This document shows positions 1-7,367 of a stretch of 12,917 bases of DNA, piece by piece. The position numbers were made by a program, and so were the translations under genes. Location: the NCBI GenBank assembly GCA_012103495.1, contig WLWR01000024.1, positions 1 to 12,917 on the forward strand. Reading direction: 5' to 3'. Numbering within the stretch: position 1 is the first letter of the stretch; every line of letters begins with the position of its first letter. The stretch comes from Legionellales bacterium. Lineage in GTDB: Bacteria; Pseudomonadota; Gammaproteobacteria; WLWR01. Under the pieces are notes generated by a model that saw only the letters and a program-made list of their open reading frames with translations, did not search any database and was not told the origin of the DNA.

Positions 1-969
1 GGTTGACTCACTGGTTTGAGGTTGTAAGCCTAACTTATGGAGTAATTTTTTATCGTCGGCCGCGGCAGGATTGGCGGTTAAAAACAATTTATCATCGAGA
101 AAAATTGAATTAGCACCGGCAAGAAAGCACAATGCCTGCATGCTGTCATTCATTTTGCTACGCCCAGCTGACAACCGCACCATCGACTTGGGCAACATAA
201 TTCTAGCCAAAGCAACGATACGCACAAATTCAATTTCATCCATGTCTGGCGCATCCTGCAAAGGGGTGCCTGGAGTTTGCGCCAATTGATTGATGGGAAC
301 ACTTTGTGGATGTTCGGGCAAATTGGCTAATTGGATCAACAATTGAATGCGATCAGTCACCGATTCTCCCAAGCCTAGAATGCCTCCGCAACAAACTTTA
401 ATCCCTGCGTTGCGTAAATTTTCCAGCGTGGTCAAACGATCTTGATAGGTACGAGTGGTAATGATGTTGCCATAAAATTCGCGTGATGTATCCAAATTGT
501 GATTGTAATAATCCAAGCCTGCCGCTTGCAATGCATCGGCTTGCGTTTCATCCAACATGCCTAAAGTTACACAGGTTTCCAAACCCAACGCTTTAACCGC
601 TTTGATCATTTCAATGACTTTGGGTAAATCTTTTTTCGGAGGGCTGCGCCAGGCAGCACCCATACAAAATCGAGTGGCACCTTTTTGTTTGGCCGCTTGT
701 GCACGTTCCACGACGGTTTCAACCGATAATAACGATTCTTTCTCAAACTTTACTTCTTTATGATGCCCGCTTTGTCCGCAATACGAACAATCTTCCGGGC
801 AAGCACCGGTTTTAATACTCAACAACGTACTCATTTGCACTTCGTTAGCATCTTTAAAATGTTGTCGATGCACCGTCTGGGCTTGCAACAATAAATCATT
901 CAATGGCAATTGATATAATTCATGCGCTTGTTCAAATTCCCAATCGTGTCGGATCTGTGATTGTGACAT
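1..969 (-). CDS. bioB: Biotin synthase BioB, 3' end cut by window edge
   Basis: Radical SAM enzyme that inserts sulfur into dethiobiotin to form biotin, the last step of the pathway, in the cytoplasm. The reverse-strand frame from ATG 969-967 is open for 323 codons to base 1; the family is usually about 320-350 residues, so only a short tail is missing. Seen: the radical SAM 4Fe-4S motif Cys57-x3-Cys61-x2-Cys64 ([16 protein letters not shown]). Further on are the cysteines expected for the 2Fe-2S cluster that donates sulfur, in [16 protein letters not shown] and [11 protein letters not shown], and the arginine in MVRLSAGR. Start choice: GGAGA lies about 7 nt upstream (975-979), and the protein begins [10 protein letters not shown]. 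It diverges from bioA across a shared control region, as in many proteobacteria. Any following bio genes would lie left of the window. Confidence 0.97.
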   Translation of the reverse strand, partial: MSQSQIRHDWEFEQAHELYQLPLNDLLLQAQTVHRQHFKDANEVQMSTLLSIKTGACPEDCSYCGQSGHHKEVKFEKESLLSVETVVERAQAAKQKGATRFCMGAAWRSPPKKDLPKVIEMIKAVKALGLETCVTLGMLDETQADALQAAGLDYYNHNLDTSREFYGNIITTRTYQDRLTTLENLRNAGIKVCCGGILGLGESVTDRIQLLIQLANLPEHPQSVPINQLAQTPGTPLQDAPDMDEIEFVRIVALARIMLPKSMVRLSAGRSKMNDSMQALCFLAGANSIFLDDKLFLTANPAAADDKKLLHKLGLQPQTSEST

Positions 970-1028
970 TATTTTCTCCGCAAAATGAAACGCTTGCCCA
1001 AAGCATGGATTGTTTGATTTGGCTCACT

Positions 1029-1056
1029 ATGATAACGTGCCCAAATACTGAGTCAA
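1029..1056 (-). promoter_or_regulatory. Probable sigma-70 promoter of bioB
   Basis: On the minus strand TTGACT (1056-1051, 5 of 6 to consensus) is followed after 16 bp by TATCAT (1034-1029, 5 of 6). It sits 60 bp upstream of the bioB ATG and points toward it. Its -35 box lies inside the left half of the putative BirA operator, so operator occupancy should block it directly. Confidence 0.65.
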
Positions 1057-1082
1057 CCAAAGAATCATTAATAGGTTTACCA
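1050..1082. promoter_or_regulatory. Putative BirA (biotin repressor) operator
   Basis: Two half sites, GAGTCAACC (1050-1058) and GGTTTACCA (1074-1082), lie 15 bp apart. The known proteobacterial BirA operator is TTGTAAACC, a 14-16 bp spacer, then GGTTTACAA. The right half matches 8 of 9 positions; the left half is weaker, with 6 of 9. It lies between divergent bioB and bioA, over the bioB -35 box and ending 2 bp before the bioA ATG. Holo-BirA bound here would be expected to repress both genes when biotin is plentiful. Assignment rests on motif plus position; birA is not in the window. Confidence 0.7.
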
Positions 1083-1084
1083 TC

Positions 1085-2398
1085 ATGACCTCACTCATTC
1101 ATCGAGATTTGCAATGCTTTTGGCACCCTTGCGCCCAAATGAAAGATTATGAAGACTTTCCGCCATTGGAAATTGTCAAAGCCTACGGATGCTATTTGGA
1201 ATTGGTCGATGGACAACGCTTGATCGACGCGATTTCAAGTTGGTGGTGTAAATCACTTGGGCATGGTCATCCCAAATTAACCCAAGCTTTATTCGAGCAA
1301 GCCGAACAATTCGAGCATGTGATTTTAGCCAACACCACCCACTCTGCAATTGTGGAACTGTCCGAACGCCTCACTCAATTAACATCGACTTTAACCAGGG
1401 TGATGTATGCCAGCGATGGTTCTTGCGCGGTGGAAATGGCGATGAAAATGAGCATTCATGCCCGTCAATTGTTGGGACAGTCGCAACGGCAACGGTTTGT
1501 TGCACTCGCAAATGGCTACCATGGCGAAACGGCGGGGGCTTTGAGTGTCAGTGATGTGGGGTTGTATCGTGATCCATATCGTTCGTTATTAATGGATGAC
1601 GTTGTGTTTATCAATCACATTCCTTATGTGAGTGGCGAACACGATCCCTTGTGGCAAGATTGCGCCGATCATTGGCAACAATACATCGTTCCCCAATTAG
1701 CACCACTGGCCGAACACACCACAGCCTTGATTTTAGAACCGATTGTACAAGGCGCCGGAGGGATGAAAATTTACAGCCAAGATTTCTTGCGCCGATTGCG
1801 ACACTGGACGCAACAAAATGATATCCATTTAATTGCCGATGAAATCATGACGGGATTTGGCCGTACTGGTTTACCATTGGCGTGTCAACATGCCAACATT
1901 GAACCGGATTTCCTTTGTTTGGCCAAGGGGCTCACTGCCGGTTATTTGCCATTGAGCGCGATGCTCACCAGTGAGGCAATCTATGAATTGTTTTACGACG
2001 ATTATGCCTCTGGTAAAGCGTTTTTACATTCTCACACCCACACTGGAAATGCATTGGCAGTGCGCATAGCATTGACGTGTTTACAAGTGTTGGTTGAAGA
2101 AAATATTTATCAAACCGTGCAACAACGCGCACCTTTGATGTATCAATGCATGCAACAGATCGCCGAACAAACTCAGCAAATCACCAACATTCGTCAAATC
2201 GGAGCAATCACTGCGGCCGATTTAATCGTCTCTCATCCCCAACAACGACGTGGCTACGCTGTGTACCAACAAGCGGTGAAACTGGGTGCTTTGCTACGCC
2301 CATTGGGGAATACCATTTATTGGTTGCCACCTTTGAATATGGATACTGACACGCTGTATCAATTGCGGGATGTGACGCGTCAAGCCATTGAAATGTAA
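1085..2398 (+). CDS. bioA: Adenosylmethionine-8-amino-7-oxononanoate aminotransferase BioA
   Basis: Class III PLP-dependent transaminase that converts KAPA to 7,8-diaminopelargonate in biotin synthesis; the classical amino donor is S-adenosylmethionine. At 437 residues it is close to E. coli BioA (429). Seen: SSWWC (51-55) substrate-site tryptophans, YASDGSCAVEMAMK (108-121) phosphate region, NGYHGE (143-148), LEPIVQGAGGM (217-227), ADEIMTGFGRTG with PLP-binding Asp252, and the Schiff-base Lys281 in LAKGLTAGY. The start follows the operator directly; only a weak AGG lies upstream, so expression may be modest. Odd: the E. coli Tyr17 position in WHPYTSM reads Cys here (WHPCAQM), and E. coli Asp147 (YHGD) reads Glu148. 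These may mark a subclade or a different donor. The family assignment is secure; the donor is not. Confidence 0.95.
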   Translation: MTSLIHRDLQCFWHPCAQMKDYEDFPPLEIVKAYGCYLELVDGQRLIDAISSWWCKSLGHGHPKLTQALFEQAEQFEHVILANTTHSAIVELSERLTQLTSTLTRVMYASDGSCAVEMAMKMSIHARQLLGQSQRQRFVALANGYHGETAGALSVSDVGLYRDPYRSLLMDDVVFINHIPYVSGEHDPLWQDCADHWQQYIVPQLAPLAEHTTALILEPIVQGAGGMKIYSQDFLRRLRHWTQQNDIHLIADEIMTGFGRTGLPLACQHANIEPDFLCLAKGLTAGYLPLSAMLTSEAIYELFYDDYASGKAFLHSHTHTGNALAVRIALTCLQVLVEENIYQTVQQRAPLMYQCMQQIAEQTQQITNIRQIGAITAADLIVSHPQQRRGYAVYQQAVKLGALLRPLGNTIYWLPPLNMDTDTLYQLRDVTRQAIEM

Positions 2399-2504
2399 AA
2401 CTGTTACAAAATTTATCAAAAGAATGGATTTGAAATTTACTGATTTAATATTCCGTTAATAACTTTACTATGGAATACCTCACTCACAACTCATGATTAA
2501 ATAA

Positions 2505-3047
2505 AAATTTGCCATACGAGTAAGGTTTTATCATTCATACTGTGGAGATGCATTTGATAATCCTGATGCTGTGGAAATGCTACTTGCAAGATAAAGAAGA
2601 CATCGGTCCCCTAGCAATCAGTCATGCGTATTAAAAAGGCATTTGATAATTTAATATCTGAAAAATCACCCCTTAATCGTTTAAAAACAAACCGTGATGA
2701 TTTAATATCTGAAAAATCACCCCTACAAAAATCTTCTCTAACAATGCTATTTGCACGTACACTCGAAAAAAATTCTCGCCGTATTAACCATTGGCGCCTT
2801 TGTGTTGACTTTTTTCTAACCCTTTGCTGCTATCGCGGGTGTCGCTGTTGTTGGATACGGTTTATTTCAAGTAAACAAGAAATCTTCTGGTGCTTCAAAA
2901 ATGAAAATGGAAAAAGAATCCCATGAATCCAGAGACTCCGTTTTATCTAATAAGACGTCTCCTATCGATTGTCCTATACAAACAACCTATGATCGTCCGA
3001 TAATACATTTTGCCCCACTCATTATCATGCGACAAATGATACGATAA
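2505..3047 (+). pseudogene. Decayed gene: ankyrin-like remnants plus membrane hairpin
   Basis: Protein-like pieces run on in changing frames. Piece 1 (frame of 2505) reads YHSYCGDAFDNPDAVEMLLAR, resembling an ankyrin helix pair, and stops at 2592. Piece 2 (from 2590) reads DKEDIGPLAISHAY. Piece 3 (from about 2636) reads KKAFDNLISEKSPLNRL and on to TMLFARTLEK. In the A7 run 2766-2772 one lost A would switch to a hydrophobic stretch, KKILAVLTIGAFVLTFF, broken by TAA 2817-2819. The same frame then continues PFAAIAGVAVVGYGLFQVNKK, a second membrane helix and a charged tail, to TAA 3045-3047. This is best explained by a gene with small indels and a nonsense change; sequencing errors could explain some. 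An apparent 100-codon frame at 2624-2926 spans only part of it and loses the hydrophobic pattern. Its tail overlaps the convergent ankyrin gene by 23 bp. The ankyrin link is inference. The 2399-2504 stretch before it is AT-rich and holds nothing clear. Confidence 0.5.
2644..2724 (+). repeat. Two-copy direct repeat, 30 bp units, 51 bp period
   Basis: Copies at 2644-2673 and 2695-2724 match at 29 of 30 bases. The period of 51 bp is a multiple of 3, so both encode the same peptide, D-N/D-LISEKSPL, in piece 3 of the decayed gene. This suggests the segment was duplicated while the frame was still translated, or is a natural protein repeat. Confidence 0.85.
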
Positions 3048-3669
3048 GACGATTGATGTCAGGACTGCATGAAGTGCACTCATTGAGTAAATCACCGTAT
3101 ATTTTACAGCCCAAAAAATTAATAATCTCTTTCCATATGACAATTTTATCCCTAGCATATTTCAACAGGGCTGTCTCGGTCAACTCTTCAGCATTACATT
3201 GTGAACCATAACCACATGGCTTAAGGGGTGGCCAATTTGCTTGATCAAGCCCCCATTGATCGTGAATGGACTTTAAATGCAAAGCCTCAGACGCGTATTC
3301 ACATTTAAGCTGATCCTCTGCAATTTGTAAGGGCGTTTGACCGTTTTTATCTTTAATCGAAAACTCTGTAACAGGCAATAAAATACATATTTTTTTGAGT
3401 TCGGCATTGATAACAGCAATGTGCAAAGCGGTACATTTACTTCTTTCCATTTGCCTATTAGGATCACAATGCAAGGCTAATAAATCTGTTAACGTCTGCG
3501 TATTTCCATACCGAACTGCATAGTGTAACAATGAACCGCCAGAGCCTATCGGCTCATTTAATAATTGAGCATGCTTGTTTAATATATCTTTAATAGAATT
3601 CATATCGTTATGTTTTATTGCTGTTCGTAGCAACTTTTCAGAAGTAGAACCATCAAAGAATCTGAGCAT
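3025..3669 (-). CDS. Small ankyrin-repeat protein, possible host-directed effector
   Basis: A 214-residue protein with no signal peptide or membrane helix. Ankyrin-type units are visible: roughly 10-42 (LLRTAIKHNDMNSIKDILNK), 44-76 (GGSLLHYAVRYGNTQTLTDLL), 78-109 (CTALHIAVINAELKKICILL) and a partial fourth from 110 (NGQTPLQIAEDQL). The remaining ~90 residues match no family I recognise and carry two Cys pairs (CGYGSQC, CTSC). Start: an in-frame TAG lies just upstream, so the first usable ATG is 3669, preceded by a weak purine stretch. It is AT-rich against its neighbours and faces the decayed plus-strand gene. Ankyrin proteins mediate protein-protein contact; in Legionella and Coxiella relatives many are secreted by the Dot/Icm type IV system. 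No secretion signal can be proven here, so the effector role is inference. Confidence 0.8.
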   Translation of the reverse strand: MLRFFDGSTSEKLLRTAIKHNDMNSIKDILNKHAQLLNEPIGSGGSLLHYAVRYGNTQTLTDLLALHCDPNRQMERSKCTALHIAVINAELKKICILLPVTEFSIKDKNGQTPLQIAEDQLKCEYASEALHLKSIHDQWGLDQANWPPLKPCGYGSQCNAEELTETALLKYARDKIVIWKEIINFLGCKIYGDLLNECTSCSPDINRLIVSFVA

Positions 3670-3775
3670 GCTCTATTCTCAAAACTCAACGTTCAGTAGT
3701 AGTGATATAAGCAGTGTCATAACCGAAGCAATATCAACACCGTTATCTGCAAAATGGCCGTGGAAACAAACACGA

Positions 3776-4219
3776 TTATGAGAGGTCTTTAGCCTCCACC
3801 ATTACCATCCAATTGATTCCAAAACGATCGGTCACTGATCCATATAGCGCTGACCAAAATGTTTCGGCCAAAGGCATTTGCACCTCACCCCCGTCCGCCA
3901 AAAGATGAAAGACACGCTGAACTTCTTGTACCGTTGCAAACGTCAGGGCCAATGAAAACCCAGCAAAGTTGCTACCTTCTTGGTAGCCATCAGACGCCAT
4001 CACTGTGGCATCCCCAACTTTAAAGCTGGCATGCATAATTTTATTATTAAACCCTGTTGGTAATTCGTCGGTAGGAATTGGCTCTGGACTTTCATTAAAC
4101 CGCATTAGCATTTCAATTTCAGCATTCAACACAGTTTTGTAAAATTCTAACGCTTCTTCGCAGCATCCGTTAAAAAATAAATAAGGTTGAATCAATGGGT
4201 GAGTGTTTTTTTTGTTCAT
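3776..4219 (-). CDS. VOC-superfamily protein, YjdN/PhnB-like
   Basis: Glyoxalase/bleomycin-resistance fold (VOC) protein of the PhnB-like group; no reaction is established for this group. Starting at ATG 4219 it is 147 residues, the length of E. coli YjdN. Seen: the N-terminal beta strand and helix PYLFFNGCCEEALEFYKTVL, a middle GDATVMASDG, and the C-terminal pattern ETFWSALYGSVTDRFGINWMV typical of this group. The frame is open 14 codons further, to 4261, but that extension does not look like the family and AAGGA sits 8 nt before ATG 4219, so the shorter start is preferred. It stands alone, transcribed in the same direction as the upstream trmB pair but about 107 bp after it, with a palindrome in its leader. 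Confidence 0.88.
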   Translation of the reverse strand: MNKKNTHPLIQPYLFFNGCCEEALEFYKTVLNAEIEMLMRFNESPEPIPTDELPTGFNNKIMHASFKVGDATVMASDGYQEGSNFAGFSLALTFATVQEVQRVFHLLADGGEVQMPLAETFWSALYGSVTDRFGINWMVMVEAKDLS

Positions 4220-4227
4220 GAAGACTA

Positions 4228-4232
4228 TCCTT
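4228..4232 (-). promoter_or_regulatory. Ribosome binding site fixing the VOC gene start
   Basis: AAGGA on the minus strand, 8 nt before ATG 4219-4217. It supports the internal start over the longer frame beginning at 4261. Confidence 0.7.
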
Positions 4233-4262
4233 AACTGTTGATTAGGTTTGCATGATCTCATC

Positions 4263-4279
4263 TACTGTATCACACAGTA
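4263..4279. promoter_or_regulatory. 17-bp palindrome upstream of the VOC gene
   Basis: TACTGT (4263-4268) and ACAGTA (4274-4279) form perfect 6-bp arms around a 5-bp centre, about 45 bp upstream of the VOC start. Size and place suit a dimeric repressor operator; no regulator gene lies nearby. It does not fit the LexA box, because the CTG and CAG are 7 bp apart rather than 10. Confidence 0.4.
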
Positions 4280-4289
4280 ACATTGGCTA

Positions 4290-4318
4290 TCTGGCGGCAA
4301 GATCAATAAGCCCCCAGA
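4290..4318 (-). terminator. Stem-loop just after trmB, possible terminator
   Basis: The minus-strand transcript has TCTGGGGGC (4318-4310) pairing with GCCGCCAGA (4298-4290), 9 bp with one mismatch and an 11-nt loop, starting 8 bp past the trmB stop. No U-run follows, so it is not a standard intrinsic terminator; it may stabilise the 3' end instead. Confidence 0.3.
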
Positions 4319-4326
4319 CAAACTAT

Positions 4327-5007
4327 TTAAGCACGTTGAAATAACAAGTCAAACACCGGATGACCCAACCGTTCCCCGCGTTGCTCGAATTTGGTCAATG
4401 GACGTTGAGTTGGACGTGGATAATACCCTCCCTCGGCCGCACCATTCACTAACTGTGGATGCGCTTCAAGAACCGTTAACATCTGTTGCGCATACGGTGG
4501 CCAATCGGTGGCTAAATGAATGCATCCCGTAGCAGTTAATTTGGGAACCAATAAATCGATGAATGCCGGTTGAATCAAGCGACGTTTGTGATGGCGTTTT
4601 TTCGGCCAAGGATCGGGAAAAAAAATTTGCACACCATCCAAACTGCCAGTAGGAATATTGTGTTGCAACACCGTCACCGCATCTTCACAAATTAATTTAA
4701 CATTGGTGAGTTGGTGATCGGCCAATTGATTTAATAACCGACCTACCCCGGGTTGATAAACTTCAATACCCAAGTAACCGATATGTGGGTGTGCTTGCGC
4801 TTGGCGACACAAAGAATCACCATTGCCAAAACCAATTTCCAAAACAATCGATTGGCAATCGCCAAATACATCTGCCAAGACCAAAGGTTGATCGGTGACA
4901 TCAATTCCATAATCTTGCCATAATTCGAGCAAAGCACGTCGTTGGCTGGTGGTTAACCGGCCTTGCCGCCGGACAAAACTATGAATGGTACGTCGCTTGT
5001 CAGTCAT
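4327..5007 (-). CDS. trmB: tRNA (guanine-N7-)-methyltransferase TrmB
   Basis: SAM-dependent cytoplasmic enzyme that makes m7G at position 46 in the tRNA variable loop. The 226 residues are near the usual 210-240. Seen: N-terminal RRTIHSFVRRQGRLTTSQ, the SAM-binding loop VLEIGFGNGDSL (55-66), the family signature IFFPDPWPKKRHHKRRL (128-144), LATDWPPYA, and the C-terminal RPLTKFEQRGERLGH (202-216) involved in catalysis. The start ATG lies 3 nt after the stop of the transporter gene, with no clear separate RBS, so translation is probably coupled and both are one operon. No defects seen. Confidence 0.96.
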   Translation of the reverse strand: MTDKRRTIHSFVRRQGRLTTSQRRALLELWQDYGIDVTDQPLVLADVFGDCQSIVLEIGFGNGDSLCRQAQAHPHIGYLGIEVYQPGVGRLLNQLADHQLTNVKLICEDAVTVLQHNIPTGSLDGVQIFFPDPWPKKRHHKRRLIQPAFIDLLVPKLTATGCIHLATDWPPYAQQMLTVLEAHPQLVNGAAEGGYYPRPTQRPLTKFEQRGERLGHPVFDLLFQRA

Positions 5008-5010
5008 TGA

Positions 5011-7020
5011 TTAAGATCGTTGTGAAAAAGTTAATCGATAAAACACCATCCCTAAGCCCACAGTTGACATCAATGCCAAAATAGCAGCCATCGGTTGCCA
5101 ACGGTCATTCACCATGCTGAGCGCATCCGGCCCGCCCATCAAAGCAAATGGCAGAGCCAACACCACATCCATCAATGCCGCCCCAGCAACCAAACCACAA
5201 GCAAAGACAATGCCGCGTCGCCACCAGCGGTGTCGTTGCATTTCATCATTGGGAAACCGCTGAAACAATCGACGTTTGACCCACCAAGCCATCACCCCAC
5301 CGATAAAAATTGGCGTAGACGATGCCAATGGCAAATACATGCCAATAGCCATACCCAAAATTGACAATCCACGTCCAGTCACACGCTGCAATCCGTAATG
5401 TCCCACGATCGCCAGCAACGCAATTCCCATGCCCAACCCCATCATATCCCATGGTAAATTTTGTTGAAAAACCGATTGGCTGATCGCAGCCATCAACGCC
5501 GCCGGTGGCGCTGGTAAACTTTGACTGGGATCCATATCCAATCGAGGCATAACACCTGCGATGCCATACACACTGAATAACAATTGCATAACGGGAGGAA
5601 TCACTAACGCCGCCACCGTTACCCCTAACAACAACATGGCTTGTTGCTTCCATGGTGTTGCACCTAACAAATGTCCCACTTTTAAGTCTTGAATATTGTC
5701 ATTAGCAATCGAAGCTGCACCGGTGATCACCGCGCAAATAATAATGGTCACCGCCGCCGCATTGCGCAATTGAATTTCAGTTAACAACGAACCCGTCAAC
5801 TGCTGTAATACCATGAACAATAATAAAGAAGCAAACAACACTCCCCCAATGATCACCGAAGATCCTGGACTGGCCGACACCCCAACCATGCCTGAAAAAT
5901 AACCGGTGATTGCCGAAAAGATCAAACCAACGACAATGCAATACAACACACATCCTAATGCCAACCACCCTTGTGCGGATGCCGTGAGCGATAAAGTATT
6001 CACCGGACTTAAAAATGCAAAATAGCCATACAACAAGATCCCACAACCGAGGATCATCGATAATAAAGCACTCATGGGGAAATCGTGTTCGGTGCGTAAG
6101 ATGGTTTGTTCGGCCTGTTGATGACGAAACCGTCGCCAAGATGTTTTGACATTACGAGCAAAGGGTTTGAGCAATGATAATAAGGTCCACACGCCCGCTA
6201 CTAACATGGCACCAATACCAATGTAGCGGTTCTTTTCATTCCACAAATACCCCACCATTTGCTCGATTTCCATTCCATATTGGATTTGTCCTACCCAAGT
6301 GCTGATCACCGGTACACCCAACAACCAACCGATCACGGCACCGAGCATGATGCTACTGGCCACCGCGATGCCAATCAAATAACCCGCTCCAATCATCGTG
6401 GCAGAAAATCCAATACCAAAACCAACAAACGTATGATGAATCAACCACCATTTTTGCCAACTATGAGCAATGACTTTCAAACCAACCTGCAAGAATTCAA
6501 TCAATGCACCGATTGACAAACCCCACAACATTTGGCGAATGCCCAATGTTTTATCCGCTGATGTTTTCAACAATTCGGCAATGGCACGTCCTTCTGGAAA
6601 ACGCAAGCTAGGCTCTGTCACCAACATTTTTCGAATTGGAATTGAGAAAGCAACGCCCAACACCCCACCAATTAAGGCAATGAAAAAGTTTTCCCAATAA
6701 CCAAACGACTGCCAATAGTTAATAATGATCAAAGCAGGGATGGTATACACAATCCCCCCGGCGACAGCTTCACCGGCAGAGGCTGCCGTTTGCACTTGAT
6801 TGTTTTCTAAAATATTAGAATTGCGAAACCAGCGCAATATCGCCATGGAAATGACAGCGGCAGGAATGGCGGCCGAGGTTAACAAGCCAATTTTTAATGC
6901 TAAATAAGCATTAGCCATCGCCAATACAACGGTGAGCAAAACAGCCAACACCACCACACGCAAAGTGATTTCTGGTAGACGTTGCTCAGCACTAATAAAA
7001 GGTTGCTCATCGGCTGCCAT
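5011..7020 (-). CDS. OPT-family oligopeptide transporter
   Basis: Integral inner-membrane transporter of the prokaryotic OPT family, expected to be a proton-coupled importer of short peptides or related metal chelates; the substrate cannot be read from sequence. The 669 residues are standard. Many hydrophobic helices alternate with conserved family segments: ANAYLALKIGLLTSAAIPAA (36-55), VQTAASAGEAVAGGI (76-90), LRFPEGRAIAELLK (139-152), SGMVGVSASPGSSVIIGG (376-393) and NDNIQDLKVGHLLGATPWKQ (440-459). It precedes trmB by 3 nt. A probable promoter lies at 7051-7080; the RBS is weak (GAG near the ATG). In a possible intracellular organism a peptide importer would fit amino-acid supply from a host, but that is inference. 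Confidence 0.93.
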   Translation of the reverse strand: MAADEQPFISAEQRLPEITLRVVVLAVLLTVVLAMANAYLALKIGLLTSAAIPAAVISMAILRWFRNSNILENNQVQTAASAGEAVAGGIVYTIPALIIINYWQSFGYWENFFIALIGGVLGVAFSIPIRKMLVTEPSLRFPEGRAIAELLKTSADKTLGIRQMLWGLSIGALIEFLQVGLKVIAHSWQKWWLIHHTFVGFGIGFSATMIGAGYLIGIAVASSIMLGAVIGWLLGVPVISTWVGQIQYGMEIEQMVGYLWNEKNRYIGIGAMLVAGVWTLLSLLKPFARNVKTSWRRFRHQQAEQTILRTEHDFPMSALLSMILGCGILLYGYFAFLSPVNTLSLTASAQGWLALGCVLYCIVVGLIFSAITGYFSGMVGVSASPGSSVIIGGVLFASLLLFMVLQQLTGSLLTEIQLRNAAAVTIIICAVITGAASIANDNIQDLKVGHLLGATPWKQQAMLLLGVTVAALVIPPVMQLLFSVYGIAGVMPRLDMDPSQSLPAPPAALMAAISQSVFQQNLPWDMMGLGMGIALLAIVGHYGLQRVTGRGLSILGMAIGMYLPLASSTPIFIGGVMAWWVKRRLFQRFPNDEMQRHRWWRRGIVFACGLVAGAALMDVVLALPFALMGGPDALSMVNDRWQPMAAILALMSTVGLGMVFYRLTFSQRS

Positions 7021-7050
7021 CGTTTGCTCAAGGTTTTAACAAAGCTGGCT

Positions 7051-7080
7051 ATCTTAGCGCAGATGTTGTGATAAAGCCAA
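7051..7080 (-). promoter_or_regulatory. Possible promoter of the OPT transporter-trmB pair
   Basis: Minus-strand TTGGCT (7080-7075) and TAAGAT (7056-7051) are separated by 18 bp, each 4 of 6 to consensus, about 30 bp before the transporter ATG. Confidence 0.4.
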
Positions 7081-7276
7081 GGCGCTTAATGGAAGAAAAC
7101 GCGAGTGCCCGAGCACTGAAAGTGATACTGATTTACTGGGGTAACTATTTAATATTAATTAGGCCCTATCGACAACTAGCAGAATTGCATCAGATGTTTA
7201 GTGAAAACTCGCTAACCGTTGTGTCTCCTACTCTTACGGGGTCATTAACAATGTTGAATTAAAATCATTGCTATAA

Positions 7277-7341
7277 CCGTGACGTATTTTACAAACCTCT
7301 ATTATCAATTCAATCGAGGCGTCACTATAATAGGTCACAAC
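7277..7341. repeat. Cluster of inverted repeats around GTGAC/GTCAC
   Basis: CCGTGACG (7277-7284) can pair with CGTCAC (7320-7325), with an inner CCTC/GAGG pair, or with GTCACaaCGG (7334-7341). A further CTATTAT/ATAATAG pair lies between. Competing pairings could form alternative structures; the function is unknown. Confidence 0.4.
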
Positions 7342-7367
7342 GGATAAAAAATAGAAAAATATTATCC
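7342..7367. repeat. Short inverted repeat GGATAA/TTATCC
   Basis: GGATAA (7342-7347) and TTATCC (7362-7367) flank a 14-nt A-rich loop. A weak hairpin; it may be chance in AT-rich DNA. Confidence 0.25.

Noticed and set aside
2624..2926. 100-codon plus-strand open frame as an intact gene
   Set aside because: It preserves only part of a larger decayed protein; after the A7 run the frame becomes Cys/Trp/Arg-rich nonsense while the adjacent frame shows clean membrane helices.
2943..3158. 71-codon minus-strand frame
   Set aside because: Overlaps the end of the ankyrin gene in another frame; no motif or RBS.
3679..3775. Minus-strand reading HFADNGVDIASVMTLLISLLLN just upstream of the ankyrin gene
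   Set aside because: Faintly protein-like and perhaps a further remnant, but too short, with no start or family resemblance.
4263..4279. LexA (SOS) box
   Set aside because: CTG and CAG are 7 bp apart, not the 10 bp of the gammaproteobacterial LexA site.
5246..6139. Alternate frames (135 and 120 codons) within the OPT transporter
   Set aside because: Shadow frames of a gene with strong family motifs along its whole length.
7068..7262. 64-codon plus-strand frame in the transporter-asmA gap
   Set aside because: No RBS, no recognisable motif, odd composition; it also overlaps the putative transporter promoter.
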